A stretch of 64,000 nucleotides of DNA from Gillisia xinjiangensis (lineage in GTDB: Bacteria; Bacteroidota; Bacteroidia; Flavobacteriales; Flavobacteriaceae). The stretch spans positions 1 through 64,000 of the forward strand of contig NZ_JBKAHK010000010.1 in assembly GCF_046298265.1 (NCBI RefSeq), in the 5' to 3' direction. This document shows positions 1 to 8,407 of the stretch, in pieces. Made by a program: the position numbers and the translations under genes. Under the pieces are notes generated by a model. It did no database searches. It saw only the letters and a program-made list of their open reading frames with translations, and had not been told where the DNA came from. Position 1 is the first letter of the stretch, and every line of letters begins with the position of its first letter.

Positions 1-119
1 AGGAACATCTAATGGATTACTTGTCGAAATAAAAGGAGTCGAACCTCTTTTGCTTTGCACCCTACCCCGGGATTTCTTTTCAGTATGTGTGTGTGAACTT
101 CTTATTCTGTAAGCGGCTG

Positions 120-152
120 CAAATATACAACGCTTTTTCTTTAACCGCCAAA
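120..152 (-). promoter_or_regulatory. Promoter P1 of a leftward tandem array
   Basis: Read on the minus strand, a TATATTTG -7 box (120-127) is preceded by TTTG (149-152) with a 21-bp spacer, fitting the Bacteroidota sigma consensus. The box runs into GCAGCCGCTT, shared with two further copies. The same TATATTTGCa-CCGC type of box precedes the tRNA-Lys genes at 17572, so a stable-RNA promoter is likely. The transcribed gene lies beyond the left edge. Confidence 0.6.
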
Positions 153-254
153 CTTATTTTTAAGTTTTTTTGATCTTGTTTCTTCCGAAATTTAAACCAA
201 ATCAGCAATCAAATCAACATCTTTAAGAACGTCGCCTTCATCTCAAAGCGGCTG

Positions 255-287
255 CAAATATACAACGCTTTTTCAACAAACAGCAAA
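255..287 (-). promoter_or_regulatory. Promoter P2 of a leftward tandem array
   Basis: Minus-strand TATATTTG (255-262) with TTTG at 284-287, spacer 21 bp. The core from AAAAAGCGTTG through the -7 box to GCAGCCGCTT is the same as in P1. Downstream of the box is a GACGTTCTTAAAG-like segment that recurs, slightly changed, after P3. Confidence 0.6.
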
Positions 288-422
288 ATTATTTTGAAAA
301 TAAATATATTCCGAATAATAAAAAAACGGGTTACAAAAATACAACCTTTTTTTGATTCAAAACAAATCTAATTTCACAAAATTTAAAGAACGTATGCTTG
401 TACGTTTCCGCCTAAGCGGCTG

Positions 423-452
423 CAAATATAATCAGGAATTATTCCCCTACAA
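423..452 (-). promoter_or_regulatory. Promoter P3 of a leftward tandem array
   Basis: Minus-strand TATATTTG (423-430) with a TTG at 450-452 and a 19-bp spacer. It is followed by GCAGCCGCTT as in P1 and P2, then by ACGTTCTTTAAA, which resembles a ribosomal leader boxA. The rest of 1-866 holds no gene I can support. Confidence 0.55.
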
Positions 453-816
453 GGGAATCACTAAAGTTTTTACATCTAAATTCAACAACCTATTACATAG
501 CTTTGATTTTTAAATATTTAACTCCTGAATTAATTTCAATAAAGCATCCCCTTATAGTGACACATTTCCCATTTCATCAGTAATTGATCCTTTTTGTCCT
601 TAAATAAAATTATGAGCAAACTGTTTTAGGGATAGGAATGATAATTTCCTTGTCACTTCCTGAGACTCCTTTATATAATATGTAAAACCTCACTTTTATC
701 ATACCATCAGCTAAAAACCCCTTATAAATCCAAAATACAGCCTGAATAGCCTGCCCACTTGCCTTGAAGGCTGCGAAACATTAAGAATAAGATTTCTGAT
801 AATATATAAGAGTATA

Positions 817-847
817 TTGTGCAACCGCCTTTAACATCTTATCTTTG
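817..847 (+). promoter_or_regulatory. Promoter of thrS-infC-rpmI-rplT
   Basis: TTG at 817-819, a 20-bp spacer and TATCTTTG at 840-847 match the Bacteroidota consensus. The -7 box ends 19 nt before the thrS ATG, leaving a short untranslated leader. Confidence 0.65.
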
Positions 848-866
848 CCAAACAATTAAATGAAAG

Positions 867-2813
867 ATGATAAAAATAAGCTTGCCGGATGGTACTGTTA
901 AAGAATTTGAGAGCAATGCCACTCCTATGGAGGTTGCTAAAAGTATAAGTGAAGGTTTTGCACGAAATGTAATTTCGGCTAAATTCAATGATGCCATTGT
1001 TGAAACAACCACACCCCTTAATACAGATGGCAGCTTAATATTATATACCTGGAATGATAAAGAGGGTAAAAAAGCATTCTGGCATTCTTCTTCCCATGTG
1101 ATGGCTCAGGCCATTGAGGAATTGTATCCAGGATCCAAACTCACTATAGGACCTGCTATTGAAAATGGCTTTTATTATGATATTGATTTTGGGGAACAGA
1201 AAATCTCTGAAAACGATTTCAAAAAGATTGAAGATAAAATGTTGGAGATTGCACGGGGGAAACACGATTTTAAAATGCGTGCCGCATCAAAAGAGAATGC
1301 CCTGGAATTTTATAAAAAACAGAACAACCCATTTAAAGTAGAACTTATTGAAAATCTGGAGGATGGGACGATCACTTTTTGCGACCATGACACTTTCACC
1401 GATTTATGCCGTGGGGGTCACATTCCAAACACCGGGATTATAAAAGCTATCAAATTAACAAGCGCTGCCGGCGCCTATTGGCGTGGAGATGAAAAAAACC
1501 CTCAGTTAACCAGATTGTACGGCATTTCTTTTCCAAAACAAAAGGACCTCAAAGAATACCTGGAACTTTTGGAAGAAGCAAAGAAACGGGATCACAGAAA
1601 ACTGGGAAAAGAACTGGAGCTTTTCACTTTTTCCTCAAAAGTTGGTCAGGGGCTACCACTTTGGTTACCAAAAGGAGCAGCACTACGGGAGCGACTTGAA
1701 AATTTCCTGAAAAAAGCACAAAAAACAGCCGGATACGAAATGGTGATCACTCCACATATAGGTCAAAAGGAACTTTATGTAACTTCGGGACATTATGAGA
1801 AGTATGGGGCAGATAGCTTTCAGGCCATTAAAACACCTCATGAGGGCGAAGAGTTTTTGCTGAAACCAATGAACTGTCCACATCACTGCGAAATTTATAA
1901 TGCATCTCCATGGAGTTACCGGGATTTGCCGAAACGTTTTGCTGAATTTGGAACGGTCTACCGATATGAGCAAAGCGGAGAACTTCACGGACTAACCCGG
2001 GTTCGCGGGTTCACCCAGGATGATGCACATATTTTTTGTACTCCGGATCAATTGGATTCTGAATTCAAAAAAGTTATAGATCTTACTTTATATGTATTTG
2101 AATCCTTGGGATTTGATGATTTTACCGCACAGGTTTCCCTAAGGGATCCTAACAATAAGGAGAAGTATATAGGGAATGACGAAGTATGGGATAAAGCAGA
2201 ACGTGCCATAATTTCAGCCGCCGATGAAAAAGGACTTGATTATGTTGTTGAAACCGGGGAAGCTGCCTTTTATGGACCAAAACTGGATTTTATGGTAAAA
2301 GATGCACTTGGCAGAAGCTGGCAACTTGGCACAATCCAGGTAGATTATAATTTACCAGAAAGATTTGACCTTACATATAAAGGAAGTGACAATGAAATGC
2401 ACCGGCCTGTAATGATTCACCGTGCTCCTTTTGGCAGCATGGAACGCTTTATTGCAGTACTTTTAGAGAATACAGGGGGTAATTTCCCACTCTGGTTAAT
2501 GCCTGAACAGGCTATTATACTCTCTCTCAGCGAGAAATATGAAAAATACTCACAAAAAGTTTTAACTTTGCTGGAAAATAACGAAATTCGCGCCCTGGCG
2601 AATCACCGAAATGATACCATTGGTAAAAAGATTCGGGATGCTGAAATGAGTAAAATCCCATATATGTTAATCGTAGGGGAACAGGAAGCAGAAGATGGTA
2701 CAGTTTCTGTACGAAAACACGGGGAAGGCGATATAGGTGTAATGACTGTTGAAGCCTTTTCAGAATTGATAAACAACGAGATAAAAATGACGCTAAAAGC
2801 GTTTAAAGTTTAA
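867..2813 (+). CDS. thrS: Threonine--tRNA ligase
   Basis: Class II threonyl-tRNA synthetase, which attaches threonine to tRNA-Thr in the cytoplasm. At 648 residues it is full length. Domain order is: TGS domain (about 1-60); editing domain with HSSSH (73-77) and CRGGH (about 180), the metal-like editing site; catalytic core with NCPHHCE, a GxVxRYEQSGELHGLTRVRGFTQDD stretch (motif 2 region) and HRAPFGSMERF (motif 3); and a C-terminal anticodon-binding domain. The start follows a good promoter, and a competing ATG seven bases upstream is out of frame. It leads an operon with infC, rpmI and rplT, a classical translation cluster. Confidence 0.97.
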   Translation: MIKISLPDGTVKEFESNATPMEVAKSISEGFARNVISAKFNDAIVETTTPLNTDGSLILYTWNDKEGKKAFWHSSSHVMAQAIEELYPGSKLTIGPAIENGFYYDIDFGEQKISENDFKKIEDKMLEIARGKHDFKMRAASKENALEFYKKQNNPFKVELIENLEDGTITFCDHDTFTDLCRGGHIPNTGIIKAIKLTSAAGAYWRGDEKNPQLTRLYGISFPKQKDLKEYLELLEEAKKRDHRKLGKELELFTFSSKVGQGLPLWLPKGAALRERLENFLKKAQKTAGYEMVITPHIGQKELYVTSGHYEKYGADSFQAIKTPHEGEEFLLKPMNCPHHCEIYNASPWSYRDLPKRFAEFGTVYRYEQSGELHGLTRVRGFTQDDAHIFCTPDQLDSEFKKVIDLTLYVFESLGFDDFTAQVSLRDPNNKEKYIGNDEVWDKAERAIISAADEKGLDYVVETGEAAFYGPKLDFMVKDALGRSWQLGTIQVDYNLPERFDLTYKGSDNEMHRPVMIHRAPFGSMERFIAVLLENTGGNFPLWLMPEQAIILSLSEKYEKYSQKVLTLLENNEIRALANHRNDTIGKKIRDAEMSKIPYMLIVGEQEAEDGTVSVRKHGEGDIGVMTVEAFSELINNEIKMTLKAFKV

Positions 2814-2829
2814 TTAAAAATATATAGCC

Positions 2830-3387
2830 ATAGCAATACGAAGAAAAAGATCGAAGCGACCGCTTAGAGAGATTAAAGAAGACCAACACCGCATCAACGC
2901 TAAAATTAGGGCTGATGAAGTTAGGCTTGTAGGTGATAATGTTGAGATGGGGGTTTATCCTACCAGAAAAGCATTAGAAATCGCAGAAGAACAGGGATTG
3001 GATCTTGTTGAAATTTCTCCGAATGCCGCCCCACCTGTAGCCAAAGTAATGGACTACAAAAAGTTCCTTTATGAGCAGAAAAAAAGGGAAAAAGAATTAA
3101 AGGCTAAAGCCAGTAAAGTTGTGGTGAAGGAAATTCGATTTGGCCCTCAAACCGATGATCACGATTATGACTTTAAAAAGAAGAATGCAGAGAAATTCTT
3201 AAAGGATGGTGCCAAGTTAAAGGCATTTGTGTTTTTCAAAGGACGCTCCATTGTTTTTAAAGAGCAAGGTCAAATTTTACTGCTGCGACTAGCTCAGGAT
3301 TTAGAAGAAATCGGCAAGGTGGAACAAATGCCAAAACTGGAAGGTAAAAGAATGACCATGTTCATATCTCCAAGAAAAAGTAAATAA
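2830..3387 (+). CDS. infC: Translation initiation factor IF-3 with a non-AUG (AUA) start
   Basis: IF-3 binds the 30S subunit and rejects wrong start codons. The first in-frame ATG (2947) would remove the N-terminal domain. The frame is open upstream and encodes AIRRRKRS, KEDQHRIN and DEVRLVGDNVE, which matches the N-terminus normal in the family (MAIRRR...HRIN). The codon aligned with that Met is ATA at 2830; no ATG, GTG or TTG is suitably placed. This gives 185 residues, with the linker and C-terminal domain (KEIRFGPQTDDHDY, GRSIVFKEQG) complete. A rare start would allow IF-3 to repress its own translation, as known for E. coli infC (AUU). The start is inferred; the gene itself is certain. 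Confidence 0.9.
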   Translation: MAIRRKRSKRPLREIKEDQHRINAKIRADEVRLVGDNVEMGVYPTRKALEIAEEQGLDLVEISPNAAPPVAKVMDYKKFLYEQKKREKELKAKASKVVVKEIRFGPQTDDHDYDFKKKNAEKFLKDGAKLKAFVFFKGRSIVFKEQGQILLLRLAQDLEEIGKVEQMPKLEGKRMTMFISPRKSK

Positions 3388-3414
3388 GAACGTTAATTAT
3401 AAAATCACAAGAGC

Positions 3415-3612
3415 ATGCCTAAAATGAAAACGAAATCCAGTGCCAAGAAGCGTTTCAAGCTTACGGGTACCGGTAAAATTAAGAGGAAGCACGCTTACAA
3501 AAGCCACATCTTAACAAAGAAGTCGAAAAAACGTAAGTTAGCTTTAACGCACAGTACTTTGGTACATGATGCAGATAAAAGCAATATCAAACTTCAATTG
3601 CGTTTAAAATAA
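3415..3612 (+). CDS. rpmI: 50S ribosomal protein L35
   Basis: Very basic 65-residue protein starting MPKMKTKSSAKKRFK, the signature of bacterial L35, with the KRKHAYKSHILTKKSKKRKR-type core. It lies 27 bp after infC and before rplT, the conserved infC-rpmI-rplT order. Length is normal. Confidence 0.97.
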   Translation: MPKMKTKSSAKKRFKLTGTGKIKRKHAYKSHILTKKSKKRKLALTHSTLVHDADKSNIKLQLRLK

Positions 3613-3734
3613 ACCAATTGAACCTTTGATGGTTTAAACAATTTAAAAACCCTGGAGTTAGGCAAATAGATTTAATTATAATCTAGTATAACAAGAGTCA
3701 ATTTGACCGCCTACTACAAAAAAATGTAAAAAAT

Positions 3735-4079
3735 ATGCCAAGATCAGTAAATTCAGTTGCCAAAAGAGCCAGAAGAAAAAAGGTTTTAAAGCAAGCAAAA
3801 GGTTACTTTGGACGTCGTAAAAACGTTTGGACAGTAGCAAAAAACGCGGTGGACAAAGCGATGTTATACGCTTACAGAGACAGAAAAACCAAGAAAAGAA
3901 ATTTCCGTTCTCTTTGGATTACCCGTATTAATGCAGGTGCCAGATTACACGGAATGTCTTATTCTCAATTTATGGGTAAAGTAAAAGGTGCAAATATCGA
4001 TTTGAACAGAAAAGTTTTAGCCGATTTAGCTATGAACCACCCAGATGCGTTTAAAGCTGTAGTTGAAAAAGTAAAATAA
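3735..4079 (+). CDS. rplT: 50S ribosomal protein L20
   Basis: L20 binds 23S rRNA early in 50S assembly. The 114-residue basic protein starts MPRSVNSVAKRARRKKVLKQAKGY and contains YRDRKTKKRNFRSLWI and the RINA motif, all typical. The 122-bp gap after rpmI has a small AAACCA/TGGTTT inverted repeat, but I could not recognise an L20-binding autoregulatory leader. An intrinsic terminator follows. Confidence 0.97.
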   Translation: MPRSVNSVAKRARRKKVLKQAKGYFGRRKNVWTVAKNAVDKAMLYAYRDRKTKKRNFRSLWITRINAGARLHGMSYSQFMGKVKGANIDLNRKVLADLAMNHPDAFKAVVEKVK

Positions 4080-4106
4080 TTTAAATACAAGATTAACGTT
4101 CTTATT

Positions 4107-4136
4107 AAAAATCCTGCTTGAAAAAGCGGGATTTTT
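4107..4136 (+). terminator. Intrinsic terminator of the thrS-rplT operon
   Basis: A 13-bp stem (4107-4119 with 4124-4136, one G-T pair) around a GAAA loop, ending in a T run. Confidence 0.85.
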
Positions 4137-4312
4137 CTTTGCATAAATCTAATTTCCTTCCTCAAGTTCACGAGCTTTGCCTGGGAAATAAAATTCAGAA
4201 TTTCGACGGAAACACGCCCGAGCGGGACGAATTAGAATTAGTGATTTAAAACACGGGTAGGAATTACTATCAGATTTTATTCTTCAAATAAGATTTCAGG
4301 CACTTTACGTGT

Positions 4313-5563
4313 CTAAGTTTTTTGCTTTTTCTTCTTCGCGGCAGGGAACAGAACATTGTTCAGTATTAAACGGTAACCAGGGGAATTTGGATGAAGTTCC
4401 AGTTCGGTTTTAGGGTCTCCTACCCTATGCTGATAATCCTCGGGATCGTGCCCTCCATAAAAGGTAAAAAACCCTCTCCCTTTTATTCCATGAATATAAC
4501 GCGCTTCACTGTTAAACTTATTTTCACCAAGCACTAAAACCGTTGGTTTGAGTGTAGCTGGATCAAAGGCTGTAGTTTGTCCCATAAATCCTTTTACCAG
4601 AACCGTATGATTTTGATTGAGCATTGTTGGAATTGGATCCCATTTTGCTGAAAATTCCATCAGTGTAAAGTAATCACTTTCAAAAGGTATCCTGCGCTTC
4701 TCGGTCATATCAATAGAAGAAAATTCATATACCATAGGACTTCGTTCCAGGGTGAAATCTGTAAATGCAAAAGTTTTATCAAAATCGATCTTAGATTGAT
4801 AGCCCGGCTCACTGGGGTCTCCATCAAACATCGGTTCTGCAATGTCCACCCCCTCTGCGGCAAGTGCTATATCAAAACTATCGGTAGCACTGCACATAGC
4901 GAACATAAATCCACCTCCAACCACATAATTCCTGACCTTAAGTGCCACTGCCAGTTTTTCTTCTGAAACTTTATTAAACCCGAGTTTTGAAGCGAGCGCT
5001 TCCGCTTCGGCCTTTTCCTGAATGTACCAGGGAGTAGTCCTGTAATTCCTGTAAAATTTACCGTACTGCCCGGTAAAATCCTCGTGATGCAAATGCAACC
5101 AGTCATATAGCAGCAATGCATCTCCCAGCACCTCCGTATCATAAATAGTTTCGTAAGGGATTTCAGCATAGGTTAAAACCATAGTGACCGCATCGTCCCA
5201 TGGCTTATTTCCCTGCGGAGCATAAACCGCAATTTTAGGTGCTTTTTCAAGTACTACCGCATCCATATTCCTTGATGGAATCTGAATTTCTTCCAGAATA
5301 CCTTCTGCTTTTCCATTGCTTAATACTTCAAAAGAAACCCCTCTAATTTGGCACTCCCTTCTTAAAGCTTCTGTATCTGAAATCAAAAAAGAACCTCCGC
5401 GATAATTCAGAAGCCATTGGACATTAAGATTGTTTTCCAGGGCGTAATAAGTAATTCCATAAGCCTTTAAATGATTGGTCTGCCCTTTGGCATCCATTGG
5501 TATTAGAATTACAGAAGCCTGAAACTGAAAAGTTCCTGCAAACAAAAAGAGCATAAAGACCAT
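4313..5563 (-). CDS. Secreted protein of unknown function (family often labelled 'asparagine synthetase B')
   Basis: I recognise this as a flavobacterial family of about 420 residues found downstream of dnaB, which from memory databases often name asparagine synthetase B. I see neither an N-terminal catalytic Cys of a glutaminase domain nor the SGGxDS PP-loop of AsnB, so that name looks wrong. The frame is open back to 5719, overlapping dnaB, but the start at 5563 gives a good signal peptide (MVFMLFLFAGTFQFQAS) followed by VILIPMDAKGQTNHLKAYG. A dense stretch GGGFMFAMCSATDSFD and a C-terminal GRGFFTFYGGHDPEDYQH hint at a Gly/His-rich site. Export to the periplasm or beyond is expected. Function unknown. 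Confidence 0.8.
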   Translation of the reverse strand: MVFMLFLFAGTFQFQASVILIPMDAKGQTNHLKAYGITYYALENNLNVQWLLNYRGGSFLISDTEALRRECQIRGVSFEVLSNGKAEGILEEIQIPSRNMDAVVLEKAPKIAVYAPQGNKPWDDAVTMVLTYAEIPYETIYDTEVLGDALLLYDWLHLHHEDFTGQYGKFYRNYRTTPWYIQEKAEAEALASKLGFNKVSEEKLAVALKVRNYVVGGGFMFAMCSATDSFDIALAAEGVDIAEPMFDGDPSEPGYQSKIDFDKTFAFTDFTLERSPMVYEFSSIDMTEKRRIPFESDYFTLMEFSAKWDPIPTMLNQNHTVLVKGFMGQTTAFDPATLKPTVLVLGENKFNSEARYIHGIKGRGFFTFYGGHDPEDYQHRVGDPKTELELHPNSPGYRLILNNVLFPAAKKKKQKT

Positions 5564-5681
5564 CGTCCTTACACTCTTTTTATATTTTGTATCGATAAAT
5601 TTTCTGAAGTTTTCTAACTTATTATCTGCATCCCCAAGTGTTTCCTCAAAAAAGGAAAATGTAGTGTTTGTTTTTACATTT

Positions 5682-7238
5682 TTAAAAAGGTACGTCATTA
5701 TCATCATTGTCAAGATCATTGTTCATCGAGCTTCCAAAAGCTTCATCTGCACTTGGATTAGGCAAATTTGGAGTCTTGAAAGAATCGTCATTTGCGGCCT
5801 CGTTCATCTTTGAGTGAAATTCAAAAGGGGAATCAAAGTCATCTAAATTATCAAATTTACCTAAATGACCAACAAATTTAAGACGAATACTTTCCAAACC
5901 ACCATTACGGTGTTTTGCCACAATAAATTCCCCTTGCCCTTCAGTAGGAGAACGCTCTTCATCATCCCATTCGTCTATTTTATAATATTCCGGCCTGTAA
6001 ATAAATGAAACTATATCGGCATCCTGCTCTATCGCTCCAGATTCCCTTAAATCACTCAATAAAGGACGCTTGCTTCCTCCCCTGGTTTCTACTGCCCGGG
6101 ACAATTGCGAAAGTGCGATTACCGGTATGGCCAATTCTTTTGCAAGCGCTTTTAAGTTACGGGAAATTGTTGAAATTTCCTGTTCCCTGTTCCCTCCTTT
6201 TACAGAGCTTCCGGCTGTCATCAATTGCAAATAATCTACCACTATAAGTTTTATTCCGTGTTGAGAGGATAAACGTCTTGCTTTTGCCCTTAGATCAAAA
6301 ATGGATAAGGAAGGGGTATCATCGATGAATAAAGGAGCCTTTTCAAGATCTTTCACCTTCACATTTAATTGCTCCCACTCATGGGTTTTAAGATCACCCG
6401 TTCTTAATTTTTCTGAAGACAGCCCGGTTTCTGAAGAGATTAACCTCGTGATTAACTGCACAGCAGACATCTCAAGAGAGAAAAAAGCAACAGGTATATT
6501 GTGGCCAACTGCCATATTTCTGGCCATAGACAAGGTTAAGGCCGTTTTTCCCATCCCCGGACGGGCTGCAATAATCACCAAATCACTTGGTTGCCATCCG
6601 GAAGTTAGTTTATCCAGTTTATCAAAACCGGAAGGAACCCCACTTAAACCTTCTTTATTGGAAATTTCCTGGATCCGGATTTTCGCCTGGATCACCAAAC
6701 TATGTGCAGTCTCTGTAGATCGCTTTATATTCCCCTGGGTTACCTCGTATAATTTAGATTCAGCCTTATCCAAAAGATCAAAAACATCGGTTGACTCGTC
6801 GTAGGATTCTTCGATAATTTCAGTTGAAATTTTTATCAGGCTTCGTTGAATAAATTTCTGCAGAATGATACGGGCATGGAATTCAATATGTGCCGAAGAG
6901 GCTACTTTTTGGGTGAGTTGGACAAGGTAATATTCCCCTCCCACCTTATCGAGTTTCCCCTCTTTCCGAAGTTGATTTGAAACAGTTAATAAGTCAATTG
7001 CCTCGGTATTATCAAACAGGGTGCGTATGGCTTCGTAGATGTGTTTATGCGCTGTTTTGTAAAAAGCATCTGGCTGAAGGATATCGATAATTTCATCGAC
7101 CCCCTTTTTATCGATCATCATAGCCCCAAGTACAACTTCCTCTAAATCAACCGCTTGTGGCGGTATTTTTCCTTTTTCAAGATTGATAACATTATTAGAA
7201 CTATATTTTAGATTTTGGGGGGCTGTAACTTTTTCCAT
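5682..7238 (-). CDS. dnaB: Replicative DNA helicase DnaB
   Basis: Hexameric 5'-3' helicase of the replication fork. An N-terminal primase-interaction domain (PPQAVDLEEVVLGAMM onward) is followed by the RecA-like ATPase with Walker A ARPGMGKTAL, Walker B VVDYLQLM and the C-terminal SDLRESGAIEQDAD segment. I place the start at 7238 (MEKVTAPQNL), giving 518 residues. The longer reading from 7289 begins inside the upstream control region. No intein is present. The acidic tail (NNDLDNDDNDVPF) resembles SSB-type tails. Confidence 0.95.
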   Translation of the reverse strand: MEKVTAPQNLKYSSNNVINLEKGKIPPQAVDLEEVVLGAMMIDKKGVDEIIDILQPDAFYKTAHKHIYEAIRTLFDNTEAIDLLTVSNQLRKEGKLDKVGGEYYLVQLTQKVASSAHIEFHARIILQKFIQRSLIKISTEIIEESYDESTDVFDLLDKAESKLYEVTQGNIKRSTETAHSLVIQAKIRIQEISNKEGLSGVPSGFDKLDKLTSGWQPSDLVIIAARPGMGKTALTLSMARNMAVGHNIPVAFFSLEMSAVQLITRLISSETGLSSEKLRTGDLKTHEWEQLNVKVKDLEKAPLFIDDTPSLSIFDLRAKARRLSSQHGIKLIVVDYLQLMTAGSSVKGGNREQEISTISRNLKALAKELAIPVIALSQLSRAVETRGGSKRPLLSDLRESGAIEQDADIVSFIYRPEYYKIDEWDDEERSPTEGQGEFIVAKHRNGGLESIRLKFVGHLGKFDNLDDFDSPFEFHSKMNEAANDDSFKTPNLPNPSADEAFGSSMNNDLDNDDNDVPF

Positions 7239-7339
7239 AGTACGAAAGTAAAGAATTCCTGTTGAAAGCTTTTTCAACTTAATGAACAAGTCATGAACAA
7301 TTCACTTGTTGATAAGTTGATTTTTTTGTTGATAAGGCC

Positions 7340-7374
7340 AAAAAAATCCGAAGTTCACACCCCGGATATTTTTT
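7340..7374 (-). terminator. Terminator between accA and dnaB
   Basis: Inverted repeat AAAAAATCCG/CGGATATTTTTT with one bulge, just after the accA stop on the minus strand and followed by T residues on that strand. Confidence 0.6.
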
Positions 7375-7394
7375 AAATGATGCTATACCTTGAT

Positions 7395-8348
7395 TTAGGA
7401 TTTATAAACTCCCATGTCAAGGTATTTATCTATTCTCTTATTCACCAATTCTGTTGGTGATAAGTTTTTAAATTCATCATAAGAAGAAATAATCGCTTTT
7501 TTTACAGCTTCAAAAGTTTCCTCTCTATTGCTATGTGCTCCGCCTATAGGTTCTTTGACTATTTCGTCTATTAATTTCTGTTTTTTCATGTCCTTGGCAG
7601 TCAGTTTCAATGCTTCTGCAGCAATCTCTTTATATTCCCAACTTCTCCATAAAATAGAAGAGCAGGATTCAGGAGAAATTACAGAATACCAGGTGTTTTC
7701 CAACATAAGGACCTTATCTCCTACCCCTATTCCAAGGGCTCCACCACTGGCACCCTCACCTATAATTACTACAATTATTGGCACTTTAAGACGTGTCATT
7801 TCCATAATATTCCTTGCTATGGCTTCCCCTTGTCCCCGTTCCTCTGCTTCCAGGCCTGGATAAGCACCGGGTGTGTCTACAAGAGTAACAACAGGAACCC
7901 CGAATTTTTCAGCAGACTTCATAAGTCTTAAGGCTTTGCGATACCCTTCAGGATTTGCCATTCCAAAATTGCGGTATTGCCTGGTTTTGGTATTAAAACC
8001 TTTTTGCTGTCCAATTAGCATAAAGCTTTGATCTCCTATTTTTCCCAAACCACCTATCATGGCCTTATCATCCTTCACCGTTCGATCTCCGTGCAGTTCT
8101 AAAAATGTATTTCCACAAATAGCGTTGATATAATCCAGAGTATAGGGCCTGTTTGGATGACGGGAAAGTTGAACACGCTGCCAGGCTGTAAGATCCTTAT
8201 AGATTTTCTTTTTGGTCTCTGCCAATTTCTTTTCTATTTGTTTACAGGTAGCCGTTACATCAACTTTGCTTTCGGAACCTATATTACAGGCTTTCTGGTA
8301 CTGTTCTTCCAACTCTTTAATGGGTAATTCAAAATCTAAATATTCCAT
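7395..8348 (-). CDS. accA: Acetyl-CoA carboxylase carboxyltransferase subunit alpha
   Basis: Transfers the carboxyl group from carboxybiotin to acetyl-CoA with AccD, the first step of fatty-acid synthesis. The 317-residue length is normal. Visible family features are the N-terminal helix (MEYLDFELPIKELEEQ), RPYTLDYI, FxELHGDR, MANPEGYRKALRLMKSAEKFGVP, DTPGAYPG and GEGASGGALGIGVGD. A -7-like TATATTTG (8377-8384) lies 29 bp upstream on the minus strand, without a clear -33 box. Confidence 0.97.
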   Translation of the reverse strand: MEYLDFELPIKELEEQYQKACNIGSESKVDVTATCKQIEKKLAETKKKIYKDLTAWQRVQLSRHPNRPYTLDYINAICGNTFLELHGDRTVKDDKAMIGGLGKIGDQSFMLIGQQKGFNTKTRQYRNFGMANPEGYRKALRLMKSAEKFGVPVVTLVDTPGAYPGLEAEERGQGEAIARNIMEMTRLKVPIIVVIIGEGASGGALGIGVGDKVLMLENTWYSVISPESCSSILWRSWEYKEIAAEALKLTAKDMKKQKLIDEIVKEPIGGAHSNREETFEAVKKAIISSYDEFKNLSPTELVNKRIDKYLDMGVYKS

Positions 8349-8407
8349 ATGAAGGTGCCGTATTTTTATTAGCCTACAAATATAACAAACTTTAAAAGGA
8401 AGAGTTC

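Noticed and set aside
1..60. GGTTCGACTCC on the minus strand, like a tRNA T-arm
   Set aside because: No matching acceptor, D-arm or anticodon arm can be built around it, so it is not a tRNA; it may be part of a leader or a fragment of another gene.
4313..5719. Asparagine synthetase B
   Set aside because: No glutaminase or PP-loop motif and a clear signal peptide; the name was not used.
6301..6804. Long frame (167 codons) on the plus strand
   Set aside because: Lies entirely antisense to dnaB, whose protein is unmistakable; a shadow frame.
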